Source: Branchiostoma belcheri
Taxonomy: Eukaryota > Chordata > Leptocardii > Amphioxiformes > Branchiostomatidae
NCBI RefSeq assembly: GCF_001625305.1
Contig: NW_017803379.1
Coordinates: 1,169,601 to 1,233,600, forward strand
Direction of reading: 5' to 3'
Length of the DNA: 64,000 bases
Notes under the pieces: generated by a model
The model's database searches: none
Told to the model about the DNA's origin: nothing
Seen by the model: the letters and a program-made list of their open reading frames with translations, nothing else
Translations under genes and position numbers: made by a program
Shown here: in pieces, positions 1 through 12,017 of the stretch
Layout: every line of letters begins with the position of its first letter
How positions within the stretch are numbered: the stretch's first letter is position 1

Positions 1-3000
1 ATGGCCAGGGCCTGTTCATAGTAGCCTGCCGCTTTCCCGTAGTCACCGAGTTTAGTACACGTGGACCCCAGGTAATTAAGAATCTCAGCAATTCCAGAGT
101 GAGCAGTGATCTCTCCTTTGATACGTTTCGTCATTTCTAGGAACTGTTCAAAGCAGGTAACTGCCCTCCTGTCATCGCCAAGTTTGCTCCACGACAGACC
201 CAGGTCGCAAAGTAATGTAGCAGTTTCCCGTGCCGAACTTTCCCCGCACAGACGTTGTCTCATCTTCAATGCATCCTCGTAGTATTTCACCGCTTTCTCG
301 TGATCACCAAGTTTCGTCCAGAACTTCCCCATGTTGCCGAGTGCCATCGCAATACCAGGATGAGCCATCTTTTCTCCTTCAACAGTTCTGATCATCGCTA
401 ATAACATCTCAGAGTAGTTCATCGCTTTTCTCTGATCGCCACGTTTAATCCAGGAAGATGCCAGGTTGCAGAGTGAGTAGGCAACATCCGGATGCGGTGT
501 GTTTTCTCCATGGATAGCTTCTTGCATCTGCAGGGCTTGCTCATAGTATTCGGTCGCTATTGGGTGATCACCAAGTTCAGTGCAGGCTTTTCCCAGGTTA
601 CTGAGGGCCTTGGCAATTTCGGGATTGACCGTGTCTTCTCCACAAAGAGCTCGAATCATTTTGCAATGACATTTCGTAGAAAGCGATAGCTTTTCTCTGG
701 TCGCCATGTTTGCTCCAGGTTGCCCCCAAGCTGTTCAATGACGCGGCTATGTCAGGGTGTGCTACCGTTTTGTAGATAGCTCTACGCATATGCAGTGATT
801 GTTCCTGGTACATTATTGCCTCCAAAGGATGGCCGATTTCACTACATTGGAGCCCCAGGTGGTAGAGTGCTTCTGCAATGTGCGGATGCTGCGCATCATC
901 ACCATATAGAGCTTTCAAAACTTTCAGTGCAAGTTCATAGCATTCGATGGCTTTGTTCCGTTCGCCATGTTGTCCCCAGCACAATCCTAGGTTACTAAAT
1001 GCCGTGGCAATGTCCTGGTGTGGCCTGTTTCTCCCATGAATGTTTTGCAGTATTTTCAGTGCCTGCTCATGGAAGGAGATAGCTTTCCTTTGGTCCCCGA
1101 GTTTGCTCCATGATGACCCCAGGTTGCCAAGTACCGCTGCAACCTGGGGCTGACGCGTGTTGTCCGTGTGTAACATTCCCAGTAGATGCTCGTAATAACC
1201 GATAGCTTTGGTCTGATCGCCGATTTTACTCCTAGTATAGACCAAGGCTGCCAAGTGACGCGGAAATGTCAGGATGCACCGTACTGTCTCCATATATGGT
1301 CTTCTTCATCTTCAGAGATTGTTCTTCGCAGCTTATTGCATTTCTGTAATTGCCGACTTTGCTCCAAGTAGATGCCAGGTCGCTGAGTGTGGCGGCAGTC
1401 TGAGGATGGGCCACGTTGTCTCCGATGACAATCTCCATTATTCGTAACGACTCCTCATAGTGGCTAATCGCTTGGTTGTGATTGCCGAGTTGACAGCATA
1501 TTGATGCCAGTTTACTCAGGCAAACGGCACTGTCCAGGCGTTTAGTGCCAGTGGGCAAGGCTCTCCCCATGTCAAGTGATCGCTCAAAATAGCTGATAGC
1601 TTTTGTTTGTTCTCCCAACTCATTGCAACATAGCCCCACCTGCCCGAGAAGCCTGGCGACGTCAGCATTGTTCGTTTGGTATCCATAAATGGCTTGTAAT
1701 ATCAGTATAGAATGCTCATAGTACGTCCGTGCTTTACTGTGAAGTCCAGCATTAAAACAGGACGATCCAATGTCTGATAGTGACATGGCAATATCATGAC
1801 GGGGTTCGATATTTCCAAAGATACACATTCGCGTCAATGCGCCGTGTCCTCTGATAGTCTGCTCTTTGTTTTCCTCTACAAGCATGTCCCAGGTCACTCC
1901 AAAGTTAATCAAAGGCGCGGTGACGTTGACATGTGCTGTATGTTCCCCACAAACAGCTTTCATCATTGCAGCGGATTCCGCGAAGAACTGGGCTGCTTTC
2001 CTGAGATTGCCGAGTCCTTTGAAACTCATGGCAAGGTTGTTCAATGCTCCAGCAATGGCAGGATGTTGTTCAGTGTTCCATTTGTGGATGTCTCTCGTCA
2101 TCTCTAGGCACTGTTCAAAATAACACAGTGCTTTCTTTTTGTCACCGACCTGCCACAACAACACTCCTAGATCGTTGAGCAACGCTGCAGTGTCAGGGTG
2201 CGGCTTGTCCCCGTGGATATCCTTCCTCATGCTCAGAGCTTTAGCTTTGTACTGGATCGCTTTCGTGCGGTCGCCAAGTTTACTCCATACTGAGCCCAGG
2301 TTGCTGAGAGATGAAGCAATGTCGGGATGTGTAGCTGTTGCACCGTGTATGGTTTTCCTCATTTTTAGTGATTGTTCGAAATATGCCATCGCTTTCTCAT
2401 GATCACTGCCGCCAGCATGTGGTGCACTATCAAGCTGTAGGGTATGGTATGCACCCCCAAGACAGGACGGTGGTGTTGTGCCGGCTCCGTAGATCCTCCT
2501 TATGACTTCCGGCAAGCGTTGGTTGTTCTGCATCGCCTTTTCCTGTTCGCCGAGTTTACACCACGACACTCCCAGATTATTGAGCAAGGCTGCGATGTCA
2601 GGATGCGCCGTCTTTTCGCCACACAGAAACGTCATCATGGTCAGTGACTTCGAGAGGTGTTTGATCGCCTCCAGGTAGTTACCCTGCAGACTCCACAGAG
2701 ACCCCAGTTTTCTGTGTAAAGCGACGATAGTCAGATGTGACGTGTCACCTTTCAGTGCCAAGTTCATCTCCAGGGACCGCTCAACGTAGCAGATTGCCTT
2801 GATATAATCACCGATTTTGTTCCAGCACGATCCCAAGCTGTTGAGACCACGGACAATCTCCTCGTGCGGTTTCTCCTTATGGACGGTTCGGAGCACTTTG
2901 ATTGACTGCTCGAAGTAGCGGATGCCTTTAACGAGATCACCAAGTCTACAGCAGCTTGAGCCCAGCTCGTGAAGGAGCGCAGCAATGTCGGGATGTGCCG

Positions 3001-6000
3001 TGTTGTCCCCGTGGAGGACCTGTTTCATCCTCAGCGACTCTTTCTTGTACATCATGGATTTCTTGTGATCGCCACGTTTACCCCAGACTACTCCAAGGTT
3101 GAAGAGGCAAGCTGCAATGCTGGCATGTATCACGTTGGTCTTATGGACAGATTTCAGTACCACAAGGCACTGCTCAAAGAAACTGGTGGCTTTGCTCTCA
3201 TCGCCGAGTTTCCACCAAGACAGTGCTATGTTGTTCAATAGTGCTGCAGTCTGTGTGTGTACAATGTCCTTTCCACGAATCTCCATTGCCTGCTCATAGA
3301 ATTTGATAGCCTGTTTATCGTCACCCTGTTCACTCCACGACAAACCAAGGTTGTTCAGTATGTTGGCAATATGACGTTGGGCAATGACACGGTTTTCGAC
3401 GCTTGTATTGCTGATCCACTTCCATAAGGAGAGTGATTTGTCATAGAGAATGATGGCTTCCTTCAAATCACCACACTGTTTCCGAGTAGCGGCCAGCTCA
3501 GCGATTGATATTGCCTGTTCTTGGCTCTGAATGTACGTTACTCTCAGCACTGACTCAGACTCATTTACAGAAGTACTTAAAAGGTACAGGTCTCGGGCCA
3601 GTTCAGCCCGGCACGAGGAAGAAGAATCGAATATAGCTGTTCTCAACAAAGGTCCCTTCTTAACAGGCCCGGTGTCTTCTAAGATGTCGAGGACACATCT
3701 TTTTAGCGGAATGGCGGTGAAGTAATACCTGAAGAGCATTTTGGGGTGGGGAATGTGGAATGTTGACCTGAGCACGGTCCCGTATGTCTCCTGTTCTTTC
3801 GTTTGACGTGGCAATGCTAGGAGCTCACTCGGGGATTCGTTTCGTCCTCCGCTTGTCGCGTGTTCTCTCATCTGTATCTCGGCCGAGATGCTGGTCATTA
3901 CTGTCAGGTGGTTCGCGTCAGCGTCACTGATATGGTGTTGTTTCTTCAATTCCTCTATCACTGTCCACGTACTTGATGAGGATATGTCACAAACTAGACC
4001 CAGAGCCTCAATGACCGTACTAGGAAAGCGATAGATGTCCTTCTTGAGGTTCAGAAGACGTGCTTTGTCCAAACTAGTGTCGATTTGGTGAATCTCATCC
4101 GGCGACGACAGCCTCCCGAGCAGTCTGGCTTGGCGTTCACATGGCTCGGGTGTACTCTTCAGTCTGTTGACGTACTCATCCACCAAATCCTGCCCTCCTG
4201 CCAAGTATGCTACTCTTCTCAGGACGTCTGAGAGGCAATGTCCTTCCCGAACTAAGACACAGCGATGTTGTAGTTCGGCCATGTTTGTAGGTGTCAGGAT
4301 GAGACAACCAAGTGGGCTGGTGTCTGTGTCGTTTGTGATGGTGACTGGAGGGTTCTTGGTTAGATAGCCGTCGAAGGCAAATCCAGGAGGTGTTACAAAG
4401 TCTAGAAACCAGTTCTTGGTTGGATCTTCATTCCGGTAGTCGTTTAGACTGGTGATAGCCAGCGATGGGAGAGTGGTTTCCCCCAGATTGATAACCTTAA
4501 GGTGTAGATACCACGACAACTTACGAAAGTACCACTGTGTATCATGATGGTCCTTCCCTTCCTCAATTAGAATGGCGAAGTCTAGTTCAGAATATAGCGT
4601 GGCAAGTTCTGCCGCTTGGGACCCCACGGCAATGAGGGCGTACCTGCAGGGAGGAGGGCCGAGTTCTGTGATGCACTCCTCGACGAGCACTTGAAGAAGC
4701 CTCTGCCTGTCTCTGGCAACGGTCTTGAACAGATCCCTGATCGCGTTAGCTCGTAGTGTCTCCACTTCTCTCGCAGCTGGATCGTCCTCGTGGTACTGGT
4801 ACGGATTGTACTCCTTGTGAATGGCGTCCAACTGGTGCATCATATGGCGTCGCATGTCGTCCAACTCCTTCTTATGATCTATGACGACATGATGCCAGGT
4901 CGGCTCCAGACCTATGTTTGCCGTGTGTGAGAGAAACAGTGGCTCTACCTCATTCCGAACTCTCAGTAAGTTTTGTTTGGATTCTTCGTCCTCCGTTCTA
5001 GCCAGGGCTGCATTGTACAAAGCCGCCGATTGGTTGAAGACTCCTCCGTTCTTTGTCCGTTTGCCTCGTTCTTTGTACACGTCACCGAGCCTTTGTAGAC
5101 AGTGGGCCTCTGCGTGAAGCACAGGTTTACTTGGTTCTGAGGGTACAAGTGTGGCAAAGGAAAAACGTTTGGACCACGTTGGCTACAGCTGTTGTCAACA
5201 GCAGCACAATAGATGCACCGTATGAGAGTCTTTTTGGTAAACGAAAATGTAAGGTTTTAGCTAAATCTATTAATCTAAAGTTACAAGCATATTAATGTAG
5301 GAACAGTATTTTCCTCATGTTAATGTGTATCACGGGCCTACCGTGAATAAGCCGTAGCGCTGCCGCAAAGTTCGTCTCTGCCGAGTTCAGGTCGCCATTC
5401 TCCAGAGCACGGTTGCCGAGATTCAGATACTCTTCGTACGGTCTGAAAAATGTACAACTCATTGGGGTGCCAATTGAAAATGAAACAAATAAATAACTTA
5501 AAATGTGGCAGCAAAAACTGGTAACAATCGCCAATTTGAAATTATTATATGCAGAAAACTCTGTCCTCAACATCACGCTACTTGATATAGTGTAGAAATA
5601 AGCATATGTGATTGCATGGCGAAGTTTTAAATACAATTTTGTGTGCATGAGAAGTGCTTTTGAGGTGATTACCTTTCCTTAAAAGCAGCCCTATTTGATG
5701 GCGTTGCTTGCATGGAGGAGTTTTGGACCCTATAATGGCATACACAAAAACATCGTCATTGAATAACATCGCTGTACTGCACACAGTCTTAAATATCGGC
5801 TATTTCCGGTCTAATCTTACATAATACAAGCGTTCATGATGTGACCATGCCAAATTTTTAATCATCTGATCGTCTTTATTCTTAAAAACGACCTGAAATA
5901 TGAAAGAGTGTTACCAACCTGTCGTCTGCAGGAATCGGATCGATGATATTAAAAAAGCCTTCAAATGCCATCACGGTAGAAGAGGCAGACCTAAAGAAGA

Positions 6001-6939
6001 CATGAAAGGGGCTTGTTACAAACAATGTGATACAGACTCTATCGTATACTGTGACAGCGTGAGTCAATTATGAAGGAAGAAATTTGGAACTTTGGAAGAA
6101 TTTCACTTACATTTCGCCTGCAGGTGGTTGCCCCTTGTCCGTTACTTCAGCTGTTCCGTCCAGATTTCCACCCCTATAATGTGAAAAGATGCAAGTGAGA
6201 AAAATTGGCACAGTCACATGGACCATTAAATTGGTAGAATCTTGATAACTTCAAATAAAAAGATCATATATTCATAAATTTAGCTCCACGTTCCATTTTA
6301 TGACCTTGTTGGCATGGTGGCGTTGAGAAGGTGTCCTAACATGAACACATATTCCACCATGCCGCTGTATTGTATGTGGAAAATCATCATAAATGAATAA
6401 ATGTTGCACAATGTTGTTTGATACGTAAAGAAAGATGGTCCTATGGGTACCTACATCTGTGACGTGTCGTTCATAGTAGTCACATCCATATCCTCGTCTA
6501 TGAAAAGTTCTCCAGATGAATCCAGAGTGACAGAGCTGAGGAGAGACGGTAGGCGGTGGTCACAACATACGGTCTGCTCTGAGTTGTAGCTGTGCTGACT
6601 TTTATCTTCGAGGTGTAATACTTCATACACAACCATCCAACCAACCAACCAACCAACCAACCAACCAACCAACCAACCAACCAACCAACCAACCAACCAG
6701 CCAACCAACCAACCAACCAACCAAGGAAGGTTAAATCTTTCATCAAAGATTTTAAACCTCCTTGTATACCAACGAAGCATTTTTCATGTGACTCAGTGTG
6801 TCAGTATGTACTTTCTAGTAATATGCCGCATTTTAAGAACTCATTTGGAAGCAATCAAAGATGGTGAATCTACCTGTCGTCTGAAACAATGCTGTTTACT
6901 TCTTCTGATAAACATTTTTCTCTGGACGAGTTTTTAGAC
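1..6939 (-). CDS. Nucleotidyltransferase (DUF294/GlnD-like) plus giant TPR-array protein, partial
   Basis: Long, nearly intronless coding region. The main exon runs from 5136 to beyond base 1, preceded by an exon at 5342-5442 (phase 1 junction, GT-AG) and shorter 5' exons up to 6939. Order of parts: N-terminal TPR-like helices; a nucleotidyltransferase-like segment near 4570-4630 with GS followed by SELDFAIL, the pattern of the hG[GS]...[DE]h[DE]h motif; a helical segment near 3870-4110 (IYRFPS, then [11 protein letters not shown]) resembling the C-terminal helices of DUF294/GlnD proteins; then, from about 3400 down to 1, about 26 TPR units of 40-45 residues with the theme [12 protein letters not shown]...KLGD..KAI..YEQSL. 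Units near 2400-2550 and 1800-1930 are degenerate. The nucleotidyltransferase assignment is from motif memory, and the substrate is unknown. The first acidic position is Glu rather than the more usual Asp. Two single-base frameshifts (about 1234 and 663) interrupt the array, so this is either a recent pseudogene or an assembly error. The 3' end lies outside the window. Confidence 0.8.
658..670 (-). other. Frameshift 2 in the TPR array (one extra base)
   Basis: The frame reads EMSLQND and then leaves the repeat consensus. Dropping one base (about 663) gives [15 protein letters not shown], the expected end of helix B and the inter-repeat linker. TPR units then continue in frame to base 1. Same interpretation as the first slip. 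Confidence 0.7.
1228..1242 (-). other. Frameshift 1 in the TPR array (one extra base)
   Basis: Coming from the 5' side, the TPR reading frame ends in a stop (…GLY*) at the conserved LG..WSKLGD position of a repeat. The next frame resumes the same repeat with [11 protein letters not shown]. Ignoring one base (about 1234) restores a full unit in register, so this is a simple +1 slip, not an intron. No splice consensus is present. Confidence 0.7.
5919..6939 (-). other. Chain of short phase-2 exons at the 5' end of the TPR gene
   Basis: Four small exons fit between consensus acceptors and donors: 6874-6939 (66 nt), 6455-6535 (81 nt), 6111-6173 (63 nt) and 5919-5990 (72 nt). They join exon 5342-5442. 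Every intron between them is phase 2, so each exon can be skipped without frame loss. Two share the same 3' end, CAGACGACAG before GT. The encoded stretches are acidic and Ser/Thr-rich (for example [30 protein letters not shown]) and match no domain I know. No start codon is seen upstream in good context; an ATG with a GTAAG donor near 9119-9139 exists, but its phase does not fit directly. Expression evidence would be needed to be sure of each exon. Confidence 0.55.
6637..6724. repeat. (AACC)n / (GGTT)n microsatellite
   Basis: About 22 copies of a tetranucleotide, with one interruption (CCAGCC near 6699). It lies in an intron of the TPR gene. Read on the minus strand it gives a spurious LVGWLVGW peptide. 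Confidence 0.95.
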
Positions 6940-7057
6940 CTGAAATGACGCATAGAAGAAAATATATATATATATATTATTTTTGATTTCTACAGACTCT
7001 CCCAGATTCAACCGACCAGATCAGAGGTATCAATCCTCACGCCTAGCTATTTTGCCG

Positions 7058-7215
7058 TACTCTCCAAGCAGAGGTTTGGGTTTTGGGTTATTTTTGGCGT
7101 GTTTTAAGGCTCTTTTTTATCAGTGTTTCTTTTTTGCACTGAGTTTGTTTTGTTCTGGGGGGTGGGGTGAAAAGCCCCCAAATAACCCAAAACCCAAACC
7201 TCTACTTGGAGAGTA
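7058..7215. mobile_element. Hairpin MITE, family A (CTCCAAGCAGAGG arms)
   Basis: A 158-bp element whose ends are near-perfect inverted repeats of about 38 bp. The left arm starts TACTCTCCAAGCAGAGGTTT and the right arm is its complement, with AG-to-TA style single changes. The core is T-rich. A truncated relative lies at 27283-27398. No coding capacity, so it is non-autonomous. Confidence 0.8.
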
Positions 7216-10200
7216 ATTCCAAGTTGCCGCCCACCGCAGACTTTACTGGAATCCGTCACTTACGAACAGTGTACACACCCTACTGTACCTACTGAATGAA
7301 TACCCCCATTGTACTTAAGAAGTGGCAAGTCACCTTTGCAGTCTGCATGCTGTGCCTTCGGCGCCTTGTTCACCTTTGCCGAGCAGTGCCCGGGGCGTGT
7401 TGTCTCCCTGCCCTTTGTCTTCTCCCTTGTTTCGCCAAGTGGAAATATCTGATGAGTCATGGGTTAAACGTGTATTTTGCAGGTGTGCATTCTTATGTAT
7501 GCACACCTATCCGTGGGTTGTGAATCAAGCATATTTACAGTAGCTATAGGTAGCTTACTTATTCTGTGGTGCTAATCATAACTACGTCGCACGGTCAAAC
7601 TCAGAACCTATTGTCGACAAGGATGCAACATTTTGGTCACACGACCGATGAATTTTGTTTACACACCAACGACTGTCCCGAAATGCCCTCATGCATGTGT
7701 GGCCATAAACGTATGAATGGGCTGTTACCAAGATATCCGTCACCATTAACTGCGGCTGAAAAACAGATAAACAAGGGGAACAGAACTTGGTCCTTTTCCC
7801 AGTTTGTACTACGGCGTTGTTTATAAGCTTGGGACGTTTGGGATGACCGGCTTTGTGCACTTAATCGTAGCAAGTAAACAGTTTCAATACCTCCACAAAC
7901 CTACTGCTCGGATGACCAAAATGCCACACGCCTAGGCGTCATCATAATTCTCGCAGTGAACTATATCGGTACGTTTGAATGGCCTGTCACACAAATCTCC
8001 GACAAATATAATGAAGCAAACTCTCATGATATCAACTATCCAACATAACATTGTGGTTGAAAATGGCCACAAATTACACAGGCGTACAATTAACTCGGTG
8101 CCCCCCTCCCAATATTGATCCTCTATCCTGTGTATACGGTGTGTTGTAAGCATGATACAATGGATGCTGTATTGACATGTACCTATACAGTTTACAGTGA
8201 CCCTACTGTGTGGTCTTTCAAAGCTTTGGGGCGACTCCGGATCTGCTATTTCACTCAAAATACTGTAGAACGTCTAGCTGATATCTTATTATATCGGATC
8301 TTATCGGAGTGGCTTCCTGAAGCCTTCTGGACTTACTCTACCAAGGAGCGTTGCAAATTAATGTGTTCTCGCTGTGCTAAGTTGACAGGGTATTATATAA
8401 AAAAAATTCTGTATGTCATTTCTTTTCTGTCGGTGGTTAACACAAGACTAGGCGACTGATCCACTCTAGTGGAAACTCGATCCACCGGGACGCTGTTGTG
8501 ACTTAAAAGTGTCGTTCAGTCAGGTTAAAACAGTTTGGAAGTCAATATTTGGAATATATGAACTTGTTAAACAATGTAACGTTACAGGTAAACACTTCAA
8601 CAGGTGACAATTGCTGAGTTAACAGTGCTCAAACAGGTGAAACCCCCACCCCCACATTCTCACTACATTATACGATATGTTACTATTTAAAACATATGGG
8701 TCACGCGTAGGTGTGAGAACAAATCGGCCTTCTAACTTAGTTCAGGTCAACTTATCTTATACAAGTGCTAGAAACCAACATGCTTTAGTGCTGGGCGAAT
8801 GTTATGACAAGTTTAGGTTCGCAGGTGGCATTTTTGCAACAATGTGGTGCGGGGAAATCCGATTCTTGCAATGTTATGATTGGCGCCGCCCGTTGTTTAA
8901 GTACTACCCGTGACGGTAAATACAGGTATAGACCTTACCGTGGCCTTAGGGATTAACACAATGGATTAGTGTTCCCTATTTGTTTTCTTATGAATGGTCG
9001 AGAGAAAGAGAGACTTGATGAATTAGAGTGAGGTCATGGTGTGGTTTATCGGTCTTTTTAGCCTGCAAATGGACAGCATGAAAAGCTCATAATATACTGT
9101 TTATCACACATAGCTTACCTGGCCTGTGTCTCTCGGCATTTCGTCTGTAGGCTTTGGCGTTCTTCACTAAGGGATGAACCGCAACTAGTGTTCTTTTCTT
9201 GCGACGTCTGGTAGTGGAATTGGAAAGTAGTATTCATTACACGGAGTTCGTGTAAGTCTGCGGTAATGTCTCCAGTTTCAGAGTACACTCCTCAGGCAGT
9301 GTGTGTAGTCCTTTACTAGTGTACCTTTTATGTGCTGATTAAGCGTCCTTGGCGCTGTCCTCGGTGCATTTCGTTAGTTGTGTAAGCCTGGAGACTTCTG
9401 ATCCCTCGCGGAAATGTGGAGGAGGAAGTTGAATTTTGTTGTTTACAGTTGCGCAGGTAGTGTTTAGATCAGGCACGAGGTCCAGCAGTGCACGACAGCG
9501 ACAGGTCTCGGCACCTCACCGGTTCCCAACCCTCACAAGCTGTCTCCCTTCCCCCTCCGCGCGCAAAAGTCTCTCTGGGATTCCACGGGGGCGTAAACGT
9601 CTTAAATCCGCATATTTCGCCTCAGCATTGTTCTGATTATTACCAAATTAGGTGATGACTGATCTTCTGCAGGACTATAATCGCTTCTACGTCAGCCGCT
9701 GTAGCTAGGGAGGTTCCCGCGTCAATTGACGTCATCAGAACAATCCAGGATTGGCGCCCGTGGGCATTCTACCGAGCTGAGCGCTGGCTCTGTTTGTTGT
9801 TCAAAGCGACCCGTGCTGTTTTACCACTTCTCTCTGTTTTCAGTCACCTTGAAATGCCAGGCCAGGACATTTCGATGCCAGGGACAGATAAGCAGATAAG
9901 AATGACCTTTTCGGACGTTCTGTACATTTCAAGCGTTGTTGTTTAGACTGAGGACTATTAACCATGCATCTGCTTGGAGAAAAGTCGAACAAATTACAGG
10001 GTGAACCGTGAACGGCTGACTTGACTTATCCAAGGGCGGGCCTGGCATGTGAGGGGGCTTTGTGCAGACATGTCTTCTGAAATTTACACCCTTATTATAT
10101 CAATTATCGTCCAAAGTAAGGCAAAGTTCGCCCCTGAAGGGCGGGACCAACCTTGGCTGATTGGCCCCGATTCATGAACTATGAAGCAGATGTTGTGTGG

Positions 10201-10232
10201 GCAGTTGTAAAAGTTTCTGAATGGCCTGTTTT

Positions 10233-10431
10233 TTTCTGACAGTCCTCTACTGCCCTAGTCTCCACCAGACTCTTTTGCACGCCGGCCAACTCCTCTTGCC
10301 AATCAATTCCCCGTTTAAAGCCGATTTTTACTATTTATTTATTTACTATTTATGCAAGGAGTCTGGTGGATACTACATGATCTACCCCGGGTGAGAGAGG
10401 CGTAAAAGTAGGGGAAAGAACTGTCAGAAAT
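10233..10431. mobile_element. Nested inverted-repeat element
   Basis: Outer arms are TTTCTGACAGT (10233-10243) and ACTGTCAGAAA (10421-10431). Inner arms are CTCCACCAGACTC (about 10260) and GAGTCTGGTGG (about 10360). The spacer contains an ATTT-rich run. Structure is typical of a small non-autonomous DNA transposon; no target duplication was identified with confidence. Confidence 0.55.
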
Positions 10432-12017
10432 CTAAAATTGTCCACTCCAACATCTACTTGGAGATTACTCTCATTCTCCACAAAGTCATCTGGACCGTCC
10501 CTATTGGCGCGCCATCTCTGTCGCACACACGTGTTGTTAGTTTACACGTCGTTGCGACCCTTCCTCCTCCTGCGGTGATAGATTTTGGTTAACCCCGGGT
10601 TAATTTGGGATACGTGTCCAACTCCACGGTTCCCGAGCTGTGCTACACTACCACAGTACCCTTCCACCCAGCCTTCAGATGTTTGCCCGTGTCGTGTGAA
10701 CCAGGCATGGAACTATGTTGTCCACGTGTACTGCTATAGTAGGTAAGTACAACACCTTGACCGTAACTTACGTCTATAACTTTGCGAGTCAGATGTAGTA
10801 TTTACTTCGTGGAGAATCTTCCATGAATCCGTGCCAGACGAGGGGGGGGGCGTTTGTTTTGCCGTTGTAAAGATAAGAATAGTCTTGCTTGCCTGTTTAA
10901 TTTATATCTTCCTTCAATCGCTGACTCCCCGACATAAGACTTCCCCATTTCTAGAGTTATCGCTTCCTCTGTTCGTTTCTCTTTGGATTTGTACGGAAGT
11001 AACGGAACACAACAACAAGAACATATGGGTCAGCAGGGACAGCACGACAAAGCCTACATGTTTATCCACAGGGTTTCCTACAGTTTAGTTAGACAGACCT
11101 CTCAGCGACTGCTTGGTAACGTATAGAACCATTTAACTTAAGTGATGCCTTTGAACTATAATGAAAATGAACTACCTTTACTCAAGACATGATCTGCGCG
11201 GCCTCTCAGTGTTCAGTCGTCTTTTATGTGCCCTTGAGTGGCCCCCTGCCCCACATGGAACTGATTACTTAGCGAAGACTGAGAAATCGGGATGGTAAAA
11301 AAAAGCCTCACCAACAAGGGACCATCCGTTATTCCAGAAATCTGCATATCAGAAGCACCCCCGCTGACTCTCATCAGTTTACAGTTTGTAGCCTCTTCCA
11401 GGCTTCCACCCTTTTCAGCCGCTTCCCGAAGCCAGGTAGAGGCTATCCAGTTCGCATGGTTTACCCAGTTTTATATATATAGCGACCACACTTATGTGAC
11501 GCAGCTAGATTCAATATGACAATAATGCCTCGTTAAGAACTGACCTAGTTTTACGACCTTTTACGAGTACAAATGGTTTGAAGCATGGACTCTGGCCTGG
11601 TTTTAAGTTCGGTGAAGTTTGGACTGTGGGTTATCGATTATCTAGCTCCTAGCCCCCGTTAAAATCCCCTTTCCATTTTAATCCTTTTTAATCCAATTGT
11701 TTCCGCCAACTTATGAATTGCCCGATATCTTTTTTTACAGGTGGGTGCGCTGATTAATGTATTTAACGTTAGTCTTTATATGGTGAAAGATTAATAAGGG
11801 ACGGACCATTAAGGAGTTTCGAGGGGGATAAATAATTTGCAAGTTTATTTTAGGTCACCTGGTCGAGCACTTGTTTCCTCTGTCGCCCGCGTGCGAAATT
11901 GAAGTTTTTTCTTGTGCCGATTCAATGCTATTTACTAGTACTGCACCCCCACCCCCCTACACGATCTTTCTTGGTTTGTTCCGTACACCAAGTAATATTG
12001 TGTCGTACCTTTCAAAC

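Larger units (their letters stand above)
6940..12017. other. Non-coding region between the TPR gene and the prolyl hydroxylase
   Basis: No convincing gene. It holds two hairpin-type elements (7058-7215, 10233-10431) and a short perfect 10-bp inverted repeat around an 8-nt loop at 7481-7508. A minus-strand sequence near 9119-9139 looks like a first exon (ATG followed by a GTAAG donor) but could not be joined in phase to the TPR gene. The remaining open frames are short, lack recognisable domains and have no splice logic. Confidence 0.6.

Noticed and set aside
6631-6725. Telomere-like repeat
   Set aside because: The unit is GGTT, not TTAGGG, and it is intronic.
6451-6780. LVGWLVGW repeat protein
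   Set aside because: It is a translation of the AACC microsatellite read through an intron. Only 6455-6535 is likely exon.
8115-8459. 114-residue open frame
   Set aside because: No domain, no splice consensus, no codon bias and no partner exons.
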